Numbered from the stretch's first letter, positions 7,755-15,642 are shown. The stretch: 64,000 bases of DNA from Rossellomorea aquimaris (GCF_001877785.1 NZ_MINN01000128.1:186001-250000), one strand, 5' to 3'. The notes: a model not told the origin generated them from the sequence alone. Numbers and translations are program-made.

Positions 7755-8423
7755 GTGAACGGTGATTTTTTCTTTCCCATCCAATTGTCCATACTGGTTG
7801 CTTGCATAGCGGCAGCTGTTTCATTAATACTTGCTGTTTTGGCAGCCTATCGAACTGTCATGACAGGCGGCAGGGGCAGCAGTGTGTTGGAAACTGTTTA
7901 TCTTTTGCCTCTTGTTCTTCCTCCTTCTGTACTTGGTTTTTTGTTGCTATTTGTATTCGGGATGAATAGCCCGGTAGGACAGACGGTCGAACTGCTTTTC
8001 GGACAAACCATCCTTTTTTCTAAGGCGGCAGCAGTCATAGCGGCCGTGATTGTGTCGTTTCCGCTTATGTATCAGTCTGTAAAAACGGGATTTGCAGAGG
8101 TGAATCGGGACATTGTCGGGGCTTCAAAAGTAGATGGTGCGTCCAATTGGAAAGCATTTTATCACGTCGTTCTGCCGCTGGCCAAGCAATCGATCGTCAT
8201 GGGGGTCATTCTAGGCTTTACAAGAGCATTGGGGGAGTTCGGGGCGACTTTGATGTTTGCAGGGAATATTCCCGGGAAAACGCAGACGATTTCGACGGCC
8301 ATTTACGTAGCCATCGAATCAGGGGAAAGTCATTTAGCCTGGAAGTATGCGGGAGTAAGCATCGGTTTGTCTTTTCTATTATTGTTTTTAATGAAATGGC
8401 TGGATGGACGTAAGGAGAGATAG
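7755..8423 (+). CDS. modB: Molybdate ABC transporter permease ModB
   Basis: This 222-residue permease has about five membrane helices. It has the EAA-like cytoplasmic loop GASKVDGASNWKAFYHVVLP near residues 122-141, which docks the ATPase, and RALGEFGATLMFAGNIPGKT near 157-176, the ModB signature. GTG 7755 follows GAGGAG at a slightly long spacing. No modC ATPase gene follows; a terminator and the oppositely oriented moaC come next. The B. subtilis yvgLM pair is arranged similarly, so an ATPase encoded elsewhere is probable. Confidence 0.9.
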   Translation: MNGDFFFPIQLSILVACIAAAVSLILAVLAAYRTVMTGGRGSSVLETVYLLPLVLPPSVLGFLLLFVFGMNSPVGQTVELLFGQTILFSKAAAVIAAVIVSFPLMYQSVKTGFAEVNRDIVGASKVDGASNWKAFYHVVLPLAKQSIVMGVILGFTRALGEFGATLMFAGNIPGKTQTISTAIYVAIESGESHLAWKYAGVSIGLSFLLLFLMKWLDGRKER

Positions 8424-8430
8424 GTCGAAA

Positions 8431-8467
8431 AACCCCAAAGGAGTTTGGAACAGCCTGTGGGGTTCTT
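8431..8467. terminator. Terminator between modB and moaC
   Basis: The arms AACCCCA (8431-8437) and TGGGGTT (8458-8464) flank a ~20-base loop, with A-run on one side and TTCTTC on the other. It serves convergent modB and moaC. Confidence 0.65.
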
Positions 8468-8474
8468 CAACATA

Positions 8475-8960
8475 TCAGGACTCTCTTAAAAAGTCCCCGC
8501 TTTTGCCGCCGGATTTCTCGTGAAGATAGGTTTCTCCGATAACCATTCCTTTATCGACAGCTTTACACATATCGTAGATCGTCAAGGCGGTAACGGATGC
8601 AGCCGTTAATGCCTCCATTTCAACACCAGTACTGCCTTTCGTTTTTACTTCGGTAGTGATCACCAGCTCGTAGTGGGTTTTTTTTTCTTTCCAGTCAAAG
8701 GAGATATCCACACCGCTGATCGGAATGGGGTGGCACATCGGAATGATGGAGGAAGTCTGTTTAGCTCCCATAATACCAGCAACCTGTGCGACTGATAGTA
8801 CATCTCCTTTTTTAAAATCATCGTTTACGATTTTGTCGTAAATCTCTTTTGTTACTGTAATGCTCGATCGTGCTTTTGCATAACGGCTGCTTTCATTTTT
8901 AGCGGTGATGTCCACCATTTTGGCGCGGCCCTGCCCATTGAAATGTGTAAATTCACTCAT
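8475..8960 (-). CDS. moaC: Cyclic pyranopterin monophosphate synthase MoaC
   Basis: This 161-residue enzyme completes the first step of Moco synthesis after MoaA, forming cyclic pyranopterin monophosphate. The signatures are MVDITAK near residue 15, [14 protein letters not shown] near 70-83, and [19 protein letters not shown] near 106-124. ATG 8960 has AGAGG at proper spacing; a GTG at 8969 is an in-frame alternative overlapping that site. It diverges from mobB. I see no FNR-type box in this 85-bp divergent region, unlike its pathway partners. Confidence 0.92.
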   Translation of the reverse strand: MSEFTHFNGQGRAKMVDITAKNESSRYAKARSSITVTKEIYDKIVNDDFKKGDVLSVAQVAGIMGAKQTSSIIPMCHPIPISGVDISFDWKEKKTHYELVITTEVKTKGSTGVEMEALTAASVTALTIYDMCKAVDKGMVIGETYLHEKSGGKSGDFLRES

Positions 8961-8989
8961 GTTTGACACCTCTTAGATTTTATATTGAG

Positions 8990-9018
8990 TTGATCCTATG
9001 TATTCGTTATCGTACCAT
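8990..9018 (+). promoter_or_regulatory. SigA-type promoter for mobB
   Basis: TTGATC at 8990-8995 and TACCAT at 9013-9018 are separated by exactly 17 bp. The implied start lies near 9025, about 20 bp before the mobB ATG. Confidence 0.5.
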
Positions 9019-9045
9019 AAATGGTTTAGAAAGGAGCTGACGCGG

Positions 9046-9543
9046 ATGAAAGTGATTCAAGTCGTCGGATTTAAAAACAGCGGAAAGACTACTGTTTCTT
9101 CGAACGTGATTACCTATGCGGCCAGCAAAGGAATAAAGACGGGATCGGTAAAGCATCATAGCCACGGTGCACCGGATGTTGTACCTGGGACGGACAGTGA
9201 CCGTCATCTAAAAGCCGGAGCCACTCTTGCCGGAGTGGAAGGAGGCGGTATTTTTAACGTATCTCTCCAGCTGGAAGACTATGATTTCGATGATATCCTT
9301 CGAATCTATGAATTAATAAAGGTAGAAGTGCTGGTGGTTGAAGGATACAAAGAAAAAAATTATCCCAAAATCGTTTGTATAGGAAATCAAAAAGACTTTT
9401 CCCTTCTTGACTCTCTGGAAAACGTTCAAGCGGTCTTTTTACATTCACATCTTTCCTTGCCGCCGGACTATCATCTTCCCGCCTTCACTGCTGAAAGACT
9501 GGATGCCTTCGAACAATGGATCGACTCGTTCATCAACCTTTGA
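9046..9543 (+). CDS. mobB: Molybdopterin-guanine dinucleotide biosynthesis protein MobB
   Basis: This 165-residue P-loop protein has Walker A GFKNSGKTT at residues 7-15 and a conserved KHHSHGAPD segment near 42. It binds GTP and assists MobA in attaching GMP to molybdopterin. ATG 9046 follows AAAGGAG by about 9 bp; the frame is open to 8998, but that part lies in the promoter. It is monocistronic here, separated from mobA by 3 kb. Confidence 0.88.
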   Translation: MKVIQVVGFKNSGKTTVSSNVITYAASKGIKTGSVKHHSHGAPDVVPGTDSDRHLKAGATLAGVEGGGIFNVSLQLEDYDFDDILRIYELIKVEVLVVEGYKEKNYPKIVCIGNQKDFSLLDSLENVQAVFLHSHLSLPPDYHLPAFTAERLDAFEQWIDSFINL

Positions 9544-9552
9544 TCATGTAAA

Positions 9553-9588
9553 GAGAAGCTGTTCCCCTTTGAGAGGAAACAGCTTCAA
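9553..9588. terminator. Terminator between mobB and narK
   Basis: GAAGCTGTT (9555-9563) pairs with AACAGCTTC (9578-9586) between two convergent genes. T-runs are short, so strength is uncertain. Confidence 0.6.
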
Positions 9589-9593
9589 TGAAG

Positions 9594-11102
9594 CTAGTTG
9601 ATATTTCTTTTACTTTCAGAAATATCACTGAACTGAGCGACATAATATTTTACATTGCCGGCATCATTACAAACCTCTGAAATAGTCAGCCACTCTAAAT
9701 AGACTTCACCATTTTTTCGTTTATTCCAGATTTCACCTTGCCAATATCCCTGAGCTTTTAATTCATCCCACAGGGCTGAATAAAAATGCTGATCATGCCG
9801 TCCGGATTGAAGAATGCTTGGTCTTTGTCCGACGGCTTCTTCTTTTTCATAGCCGGTTACTTTAGTGAAAGCCTGGTTTACCCGTTCAATGACACCCTCT
9901 TCGTTTGTGACCATCATTCCCTGGGCTGTGTTTTCAAGTACTTTATTTTCCAGCTTTAATTTTTCACGGAACGTCATCCATAATACGATGACAAAACTGA
10001 GAAGGGCGAATTCGGATAAAGCCATGAATCCGATGGCATAGTGACCGGTTAAACTAAAGACGGTTGTTAACACTAGTGGAGGGAAGAAGCCTCCGAGTCC
10101 TCCCATAGCAGCTACAAGACCATTTACGATACCAGCCTGTTTCGTGAAATAGAGCGGAACCAGTTTGAAGATCGTACCGTTCCCGATCCCCGCGCAGGCC
10201 GCGACTGTCAATACACCCGAGGTATATAACTCAATCGTTGGGGAGAAAGATAATAATACTCCTGAAAATGTTAATCCTCCGAAGACAAACAACAATATGA
10301 AATAGGGATTGAATTTATCAGACAGCCATCCGCCGATCGGGCGCATAAATGTTGATAAAGCGATGAAACCTGCCGTACGTAATCCAGCGTCAACCGGTGT
10401 TAAATTAAATTCATTCACCAAGAAGTTTGGCAAATAAATGGTGAACGCGACAAAAGATCCAAAAGTGATGAAGTAAAATAGACATAATGCCCATAACGTT
10501 GAATTCCGGTATACTTCTTTTACCTGTTTAACGATGGAAACATTCACTTTCTTTTCTTTGCGGTCTCCAAACACAAAGTTTAATATGGCAAAGGCAAGCA
10601 GTAAGACAAGATAGAAGCGGACCGTTGTCACCCATCCAAATGAGCCGGCGAGGACAGGGGCGGCAAATGCGGTTACCGCAGTACCGATATTACCTGCGCC
10701 ATATATTCCGTTAATGAAGCCGTGCTTGCTTGAAGGATAATATTTAGGTAGAGAGGTTACACCGATTGAAAAAGTCGCTCCCCCTATCCCAACCAAGAGA
10801 CCTCCAATGACTAAATCCGCCAGTGAGTCAGCTTGACTGATATAGAATACAGGGAATAATAACGCGATAAAGCTTATCGTGAAGATTAATCTGGCACCGA
10901 AACGATTTGTGTAATATCCAATCGGGATACGAAGCACACTTCCCAAAATGACCGGGATCGCTGTCACTAAGGCAACTTCTCCGTTCGTTAAATCAATATC
11001 CTGACGAATATTCGGCATAAGTGAAGAAATGAGCACCCATACCATAAACCCGGCGATGAGACTTGATGTTTGAAGAGGCAGCTGGATTTTTGTACTCTTC
11101 AT
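9594..11102 (-). CDS. narK: NarK-type nitrate/nitrite transporter fused to a C-terminal PAS domain
   Basis: Residues 1 to about 390 form a 12-helix major facilitator transporter of the NarK type. Visible signs are GFMVWVLISSLMP in helix 1, PVILGSVLRIPIGYYTNRFG between helices 2 and 3, GIGGATFSIGVTSLPKYYP, and the glycine-rich NGIYGAGNIGTAV. Residues from about 405 to 502 form a PAS domain: VTNEEGVIERVNQAFTKVTG, then ILQSGRHDQHFY, GYWQGEIWN and VYLEWLTISEV. The usual NarK of about 395 residues lacks this. No kinase, GGDEF or DNA-binding domain follows the PAS, so it may sense a ligand or redox state and act on the transporter itself. ATG 11102 follows AAAGGAGAA. An FNR-type box lies 75 bp upstream. 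Confidence 0.88.
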   Translation of the reverse strand: MKSTKIQLPLQTSSLIAGFMVWVLISSLMPNIRQDIDLTNGEVALVTAIPVILGSVLRIPIGYYTNRFGARLIFTISFIALLFPVFYISQADSLADLVIGGLLVGIGGATFSIGVTSLPKYYPSSKHGFINGIYGAGNIGTAVTAFAAPVLAGSFGWVTTVRFYLVLLLAFAILNFVFGDRKEKKVNVSIVKQVKEVYRNSTLWALCLFYFITFGSFVAFTIYLPNFLVNEFNLTPVDAGLRTAGFIALSTFMRPIGGWLSDKFNPYFILLFVFGGLTFSGVLLSFSPTIELYTSGVLTVAACAGIGNGTIFKLVPLYFTKQAGIVNGLVAAMGGLGGFFPPLVLTTVFSLTGHYAIGFMALSEFALLSFVIVLWMTFREKLKLENKVLENTAQGMMVTNEEGVIERVNQAFTKVTGYEKEEAVGQRPSILQSGRHDQHFYSALWDELKAQGYWQGEIWNKRKNGEVYLEWLTISEVCNDAGNVKYYVAQFSDISESKRNIN

Positions 11103-11149
11103 TGGATAATTCTCCTTTCAATCCTAAAAAAATGAAAATCTATATCCAT

Positions 11150-11192
11150 ATCCTAACAACGGTATAACTATAAGGTTGTGAAGTTCATCACA
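11150..11192 (-). promoter_or_regulatory. Perfect FNR box and -10 for narK
   Basis: TGTGA-AGTTCA-TCACA at 11177-11192 matches all ten conserved positions. On the minus strand the -10 TAGGAT is at 11155-11150, implying a start near 11143 and a box centre at -41.5. Confidence 0.75.
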
Positions 11193-11223
11193 CGAATCAA
11201 AGAAACTTCACTGGAGAAATTAC

Positions 11224-11670
11224 TCAGCTCATTAAATTCACAATTTCTTCATAAGAGTTTTTCAAATTTTTATGAAAAGATCGTAATATATTTCTTTGCA
11301 GCAATGGATGCTGGTCCGATAAATTGATGATTAATGGAAGTGGGACTTCCATATATATTGTGGTTTCTCTCACCTCAAGACTAATTGAACCCTCATGCTT
11401 ATGATAATGAAGAAAGACACTGGGCATAAACATATCATTTGTTGTTAATGAGCCCATTTTATATTGAGAATCCTGGGATTCTGTAATATGAACGTGAAGG
11501 GAACCGGATAATATGATGATCATCGTGTTTTCCTTCTGTAAGCGGATAATGTCACCCTTTTCTTTTTTTATGATGCTTGAAGCTTCCACGATCCTTTTCA
11601 ATTGACTATTTCCAATGTCTTGAAACAAGCTGAGACTTTTCATGTAAAGCAGATAATCCTGCTTATGCAT
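11224..11670 (-). CDS. Cyclic-nucleotide-binding-fold protein without a DNA-binding domain
   Basis: This 148-residue protein resembles only the sensor half of Crp/Fnr regulators. It opens with LFQDIGNSQLKRIVEAS and has the beta-roll segments KKEKGDIIRLQKENTMIIIL and GSLHVHITESQDSQYKMG. It lacks the helix-turn-helix and has no cysteine cluster. ATG 11670 follows GGAGGAG; a longer frame to 11775 is rejected because it would cross the FNR box and the -10. It lies between narK and fnr. In B. subtilis a small modulator gene (arfM) is found close to narK-fnr. A corresponding role is an inference, and I cannot confirm homology. Confidence 0.65.
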   Translation of the reverse strand: MHKQDYLLYMKSLSLFQDIGNSQLKRIVEASSIIKKEKGDIIRLQKENTMIIILSGSLHVHITESQDSQYKMGSLTTNDMFMPSVFLHYHKHEGSISLEVRETTIYMEVPLPLIINLSDQHPLLQRNILRSFHKNLKNSYEEIVNLMS

Positions 11671-11703
11671 TCTTTCTCCTCCTCTAATAAATGCATTTTC
11701 ATC

Positions 11704-11746
11704 ATTATAAAAGAATCCCTGAAAAATAACTGTGACACTTTTCACA
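11704..11746 (-). promoter_or_regulatory. Perfect FNR box and -10 for the 11224-11670 gene
   Basis: TGTGA-CACTTT-TCACA at 11731-11746 is a full match, extended to the palindrome arms AACTGTGA and TCACAGTT. The minus-strand -10 is a consensus TATAAT at 11709-11704. The start is near 11697 and the box centre is at -41.5. This is the strongest FNR-type promoter in the window. Confidence 0.8.
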
Positions 11747-11762
11747 GTTATTGGAATATAAA

Positions 11763-11795
11763 AAGGCGGCCCCAACTTTACGTTGAGACCGCCTC
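11763..11795. terminator. Terminator of fnr
   Basis: AGGCGGCCCCAAC and GTTGAGACCGCCT form a long stem with a TTTAC loop just downstream of the fnr stop on the minus strand. T-runs are weak, and it also insulates the next promoter. Confidence 0.65.
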
Positions 11796-11803
11796 GTATT
11801 CTC

Positions 11804-12520
11804 TTAATCTATATTGCAAATGTCAATCGGACAGTTTTCACAACCGATTTCTTCCCTAAGATATTCTAAATCCATGATGATGATCTTGCCATCAGATGTA
11901 TAATCAATGATATTCTTTTTCTTTAATTCACTCAGCATGCGGTTCACACTTTCTCTCGTCGCTGCACAAAATTTGGCCAATTCCTGATTGGTGAGATGAA
12001 TATCGAGAAGAATTCCTTTTTCATTTTTAATCCCATAAGAGTTTGATATACGGATAATGGTGGAATAAAGGGCGCCTTTTTTTCCGTTCATGACTAAATC
12101 CCGGATTTTTGATTGGTTTTTTCTAAGGTGAGATGAAATCCACTTCATAAATTCGAAGGTTAGGGGGGCATCGTTTATTAGATTTTTTTCTAACGTATCT
12201 CTTTGAATTACGTGTACTTCTCCTTCTTCTAATGCATATGCACTTAACATGTAAGTGGCATCATCCGAGAAAAGCGTCAATTCTCCAATAAAGTCGTCCT
12301 TTTTACATATTCGCATGTTCAATTCCTTGCCTTCAAGACTCAACTTGCTAATTTGAAAAATACCGGACTTAATCAGGTATAATTCAGATGCTTCTTCCCC
12401 TTCTTGAAATAAGAAAGTGCCTTTTTTTATTTTTCGTGGAGTTCCGATTGACTGCAATAAAGAAGCCAAATCCTCAGAAACAGTGGAAAGGTCGCTTTTT
12501 CTTTTTTTATTCAATTCCAT
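11804..12520 (-). CDS. fnr: Anaerobic regulator Fnr (Crp/Fnr family, Bacillus type)
   Basis: This protein has 238 residues, the length of B. subtilis Fnr. An N-terminal cyclic-nucleotide-binding fold (KKGTFLFQEGEEASELYLIK) is followed by a dimer helix and a winged helix-turn-helix (TNQELAKFCAATRESVNRML). The C-terminal tail holds C227, C230 and C235 in the pattern CENCPIDIC, the cluster-binding arrangement of Bacillus Fnr; E. coli Fnr has its cysteines at the N-terminus. Such Fnr binds DNA only with an intact [4Fe-4S] cluster, under anoxia. ATG 12520 gives the 238-residue form; the frame opens at 12559. Its likely sites are the seven FNR-type boxes described here. Confidence 0.92.
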   Translation of the reverse strand: MELNKKRKSDLSTVSEDLASLLQSIGTPRKIKKGTFLFQEGEEASELYLIKSGIFQISKLSLEGKELNMRICKKDDFIGELTLFSDDATYMLSAYALEEGEVHVIQRDTLEKNLINDAPLTFEFMKWISSHLRKNQSKIRDLVMNGKKGALYSTIIRISNSYGIKNEKGILLDIHLTNQELAKFCAATRESVNRMLSELKKKNIIDYTSDGKIIIMDLEYLREEIGCENCPIDICNID

Positions 12521-12583
12521 TAAGATATCACCACTCCTAGATTTGAGTACCAATAACATTTACTAGATAACATGTATTCTGCA

Positions 12584-12626
12584 TGTAACTTTTATCACTA
12601 TTGCATTTAAAGTAACATGTTATGCT
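12584..12626 (+). promoter_or_regulatory. FNR-type box between fnr and mobA, with mobA -10
   Basis: TGTAA-CTTTTA-TCACT at 12584-12599 matches 8 of 10 positions. The plus-strand -10 TATGCT at 12621-12626 gives a start near 12633 and centres the box at -41.5 for mobA. On the minus strand the same spacing meets only TAAATG, so autoregulation of fnr through this site is less certain. Confidence 0.5.
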
Positions 12627-12667
12627 TACGTTTACAACTATATTCTGGAAAGGAAGATTTATACTTT

Positions 12668-13297
12668 ATGGGCCGAAAGAACGTAATGGGTGTGATTCTC
12701 GCAGGAGGCAAGTCAAGGAGATTTGGTTCTAATAAAGGATTTGCCCTACTTAACGGAATTCCTTTTTATGAATGGTCAATAAGAGCGATGAAGAAAGCTG
12801 TAGAGAACTGTGTTCTGGTCACAAGCAGGGAACTGGAGAGTGAGTATAAAGCTATAGCCGGTATGCCTGTCATTGTGGATGATTCCTCATTCAAAGAAAG
12901 TGGGCCGCTTGGAGGAGTGTATACCGCTATGACAGAAATGGCTCCGGTTGAATGGTATGTTGTACTGCCGATTGATGTTCCGTATATCAATTCCACCATA
13001 ATTCAGCAGATCATTGAGGCTGATGGAACGGGATTCAAAGCGATCATTCCCATCATTGAGGGGAAAAAACAGTTTTTGATTGCAGCGTATCATTATTCTA
13101 TCAAAGATGTGATTTATGAGCAGTTGCGTACAGGGAACTACAGTATGCAATCTTTTGTTGAGAAGATAGACGTTCTTTATATCGAGGAAAAAGAGATGGG
13201 TGAAAATGCAAGCGTATCCTTTAGAAATGTGAATACAGTCCAGGACTTGGAAATCTTTAAATATGAAGACTGTGACAAACATCATAATGAACATTGA
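12668..13297 (+). CDS. mobA: Molybdenum cofactor guanylyltransferase MobA
   Basis: This 209-residue enzyme adds GMP to molybdopterin to form MGD, the form used by DMSO-reductase-family enzymes such as the one at the left edge. The nucleotide-binding signature ILAGGKSRRFGSNKGFA lies near residues 10-26, and the metal-binding aspartate is in LPIDVPYI. ATG 12668 follows GGAAAGGAAG at a somewhat long spacing; ATG 12686 is possible, and the frame extends back to 12617 through the promoter. An FNR-type box for moaA overlaps its 3' end. Confidence 0.87.
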   Translation: MGRKNVMGVILAGGKSRRFGSNKGFALLNGIPFYEWSIRAMKKAVENCVLVTSRELESEYKAIAGMPVIVDDSSFKESGPLGGVYTAMTEMAPVEWYVVLPIDVPYINSTIIQQIIEADGTGFKAIIPIIEGKKQFLIAAYHYSIKDVIYEQLRTGNYSMQSFVEKIDVLYIEEKEMGENASVSFRNVNTVQDLEIFKYEDCDKHHNEH

Positions 13298-13313
13298 TCT
13301 TTCATGATAAGAT
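13271..13313 (+). promoter_or_regulatory. FNR-type box (inside mobA 3' end) and -10 for moaA
   Basis: TGTGA-CAAACA-TCATA at 13271-13286 matches 9 of 10 positions, within the last codons of mobA. TAAGAT at 13308-13313 can be the -10. The start falls near 13320 and the box centre at -41.5, 32 bp before the moaA ATG. Confidence 0.55.
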
Positions 13314-13351
13314 AAACACAAATTGGTACAAAAAGTAAGGAGTGCGAGAAA

Positions 13352-14359
13352 ATGAAGAATGTTCTCGATACCCGAAGACGACCGTTGCGTGACTTAAGGA
13401 TTTCAGTAACGGATCGTTGTAATTTCAGATGCAGTTACTGCATGCCTAAAGAGATTTTCGGGGCTGATTATCCCTTTATGAAACAAGATGAAATTCTTTC
13501 CTTTGAGGAAATTGTCCGCTTGGCGGAATTATTTGCGGAATATGGCGTGGAGAAGATTCGTTTAACCGGCGGAGAACCATTACTGAGAAGAGATCTTCCG
13601 GTGTTGGTTAAACGTCTTTCGGCGATTGATGGGATTAAATACGTCACGTTAACAACAAATGGGGTTTTCCTGGCAAAATATGCGAAAGCGCTGAAAGAAG
13701 CCGGTTTATGCCGGGTGAATGTCAGTCTTGATTCTCTTGATGATGAAGTATTCAAAAAAATAAATAATATGAATACGAGTGTCTCAGCTGTATTGAAGGG
13801 AATCTTCTCAGCAATAGATACGGGGCTTGAAGTCAAGGTGAACATGGTTGTCAAGAAAGGGTTGAATGATCAGGAAGTATTGTCGATGGTTCGTTTCTTC
13901 AAGGAAGAAAACATTACACTGCGTTTTATTGAATATATGGATGTTGGCTGTACGAATGGCTGGAATTTCAAAGACGTCGTCTCAAAAAAACAGCTGTTTG
14001 ATATGATTCAGGAGCAATATCAGCTCGAACCTGTTAAGCAGGACTTCTTTGGAGAAGTGGCTAAGAGATATCGCCACAAAGGAACCGATACAGAGATAGG
14101 GTTTATCTCTTCGGTCACGGAAACTTTCTGCGGTTCATGTACGAGGGCGCGCTTATCAACAGATGGAAAGCTCTATACCTGTCTGTTTGCATCAGAAGGA
14201 TTCGACTTAAGAGACATGCTCCGTTCAGGTGCGTCTGATGGGGAACTTGCCGCGGCGATCCAGTCTATTTGGGAAAAGCGGGATGACCGTTATTCTGAAG
14301 TCCGCACGGAAGAAAGCCGGAAGAATCGTAAAATCGAGATGTCTTATATTGGTGGATAG
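13352..14359 (+). CDS. moaA: GTP 3',8-cyclase MoaA
   Basis: This 335-residue radical-SAM enzyme begins Moco synthesis by rearranging GTP to 3',8-cyclo-GTP, the substrate of MoaC. The N-terminal CNFRCSYC (near residues 24-31) binds the SAM cluster. The C-terminal [10 protein letters not shown]...YTC motif binds the second [4Fe-4S] cluster that holds [11 protein letters not shown] is the SAM-binding glycine motif. ATG 13352 follows AAGGAG. It stands 54 bp after mobA and has its own FNR-type promoter. Confidence 0.94.
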   Translation: MKNVLDTRRRPLRDLRISVTDRCNFRCSYCMPKEIFGADYPFMKQDEILSFEEIVRLAELFAEYGVEKIRLTGGEPLLRRDLPVLVKRLSAIDGIKYVTLTTNGVFLAKYAKALKEAGLCRVNVSLDSLDDEVFKKINNMNTSVSAVLKGIFSAIDTGLEVKVNMVVKKGLNDQEVLSMVRFFKEENITLRFIEYMDVGCTNGWNFKDVVSKKQLFDMIQEQYQLEPVKQDFFGEVAKRYRHKGTDTEIGFISSVTETFCGSCTRARLSTDGKLYTCLFASEGFDLRDMLRSGASDGELAAAIQSIWEKRDDRYSEVRTEESRKNRKIEMSYIGG

Positions 14360-14378
14360 CTGCTAAATTGCAATAAAT

Positions 14379-14414
14379 GCTGAACCTATTTGGTATTGGG
14401 TCCAGCTTTTTTTT
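14379..14414 (+). terminator. Rho-independent terminator of moaA
   Basis: GCTGAACC pairs imperfectly with GGGTCCAGC, followed by eight Ts. Confidence 0.85.
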
Positions 14415-14460
14415 ATGGACTTTAACTCAAATAGTACATACTCCAAAATTGGGCTTCCCG

Positions 14461-14469
14461 CATAAGGTA
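14461..14469 (+). promoter_or_regulatory. SigK-like -10 element before the lectin-like gene
   Basis: CATAAGGTA fits the CATA-N3-TA form of mother-cell sigma-K -10 elements and lies 29 bp before the ATG. The nearest AC dinucleotide upstream is 19 bp away, longer than usual, so this is only suggestive. Confidence 0.25.
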
Positions 14470-14497
14470 AATACAGATTGAAAAGGAGGGGTACACA

Positions 14498-15622
14498 ATG
14501 CTGCCTTATCATTATCCTGTAAATCAGTTTAATGGCCGGAATGGAATGTTTCCAAACGGTCATCCGGACCTGTACGGCTGCAATCAGTATGACTGGCAGG
14601 TGCATACGCATTCTTATTATCCTTATCAAATTGAACCTTACCAACAGAGAACGTTTTACCAGAACGATCCGGTTTATTATCTCCCCCAGTATCAGCCTGT
14701 CCCATATCCGTACGATTACGGATATGAGTACGAGGGCGAAAACTATGATGAGTTCCGGGCAAGCTGGAAGCAATGGGAAGACCTCGGTGCGCCTCCGAGG
14801 GGAATGAAAGGGTCCCCAGCGGTTGCTTCATGGCAGTCAAACAGGATCGATACCTTTGTCCGCGGGGAAAACGACCGGATGTGGCACAAATGGTGGAACG
14901 GCTCGCGCTGGAGCAACTGGGAAGATCTCGGTGCCCCTAGAAGGGGATTGAAAAGTTCACCTGCGGCCGTATCATGGGGACCGAATCGGATCGATACCTT
15001 CGTAAGGGGCGACCGGGACACCTTATGGCATAAATGGTGGAACGGTTCGCGCTGGAGTGAATGGGAAGACCTTGGCGGACCTCCTCGTGGATTCAAAGGC
15101 GATCCGACAGTTTCTTCATGGTCCGCAAACCGGCTGGACGTATTCGTAGAGGGAGACGACAGCAATATGTGGCATAAATGGTGGGACGGCTCGCGCTGGA
15201 GCGGATGGGAAAACCTCGGTGCACCACGCGGCGGACTCAGGGATTCGCCAGGAGCGGTATCATGGGGGCCGAACCGCATCGATTGTTTTGTGAGAGGAAA
15301 TAACGACCGGATGTGGCATAAATGGTGGGATGGCTCAAGATGGAGTAATTGGGAGGATCTCGGCTCGCCGCGCGGCGGTTTCGAGGGGGCCCCGGCAGCG
15401 TCATCCTGGGCATCGAACCGCATTGATACATTTGTCCGCGGAGATAACAACACGATGTGGCATAAATGGTGGAATGGTTCCAGATGGAGCAATTGGGAAG
15501 ACCTCGGAGCACCGAGGGGAGGAGTGCGTTCCTCACCAGGAGCTGTCTCGTGGGGGCAAAGACGCATCGACACCTTCGTCAGGGGAAGAAACGAACATAT
15601 GTGGCACAAGTGGTATTCGTGA
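14498..15622 (+). CDS. PLL/DUF346-type six-repeat lectin-like protein with Tyr/Pro-rich N-terminus
   Basis: This protein has 374 residues. Residues 1 to about 88 are rich in Tyr, Gln, Pro and Asn (for example YQPVPYPYDYGYEYEG), like several spore-coat proteins. Residues ~89-374 are six tandem units of 48 residues. Each carries W-EDLG-P-RG, then SW--NRID-FVRG, then MWHKWW-GSRW. This matches the repeat of Photorhabdus-type (PLL) fucose-binding lectins, which fold as beta-propellers; the published ones have seven blades, here six repeats are seen. No signal peptide or anchor is visible. ATG 14498 follows AAGGAGGGG. A coat or spore-surface sugar-binding role is an inference from composition and a SigK-like -10. 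Confidence 0.75.
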   Translation: MLPYHYPVNQFNGRNGMFPNGHPDLYGCNQYDWQVHTHSYYPYQIEPYQQRTFYQNDPVYYLPQYQPVPYPYDYGYEYEGENYDEFRASWKQWEDLGAPPRGMKGSPAVASWQSNRIDTFVRGENDRMWHKWWNGSRWSNWEDLGAPRRGLKSSPAAVSWGPNRIDTFVRGDRDTLWHKWWNGSRWSEWEDLGGPPRGFKGDPTVSSWSANRLDVFVEGDDSNMWHKWWDGSRWSGWENLGAPRGGLRDSPGAVSWGPNRIDCFVRGNNDRMWHKWWDGSRWSNWEDLGSPRGGFEGAPAASSWASNRIDTFVRGDNNTMWHKWWNGSRWSNWEDLGAPRGGVRSSPGAVSWGQRRIDTFVRGRNEHMWHKWYS

Positions 15623-15642
15623 TAATGCACTGAACGGCATTC

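Noticed and set aside
11671-11775. N-terminal extension of the CNB-fold protein to 11775
   Set aside because: It would run through the FNR box and the consensus -10; ATG 11670 has a strong ribosome site.
13298-13351. Moco riboswitch before moaA
   Set aside because: The leader is only about 30 bases from the predicted start point and shows no structured aptamer.
14743-15630. Long open frame (295 codons) antisense to the lectin-like gene
   Set aside because: It mirrors the 48-residue repeats of the plus-strand gene, has no ribosome site, and the plus-strand product matches a known repeat family.
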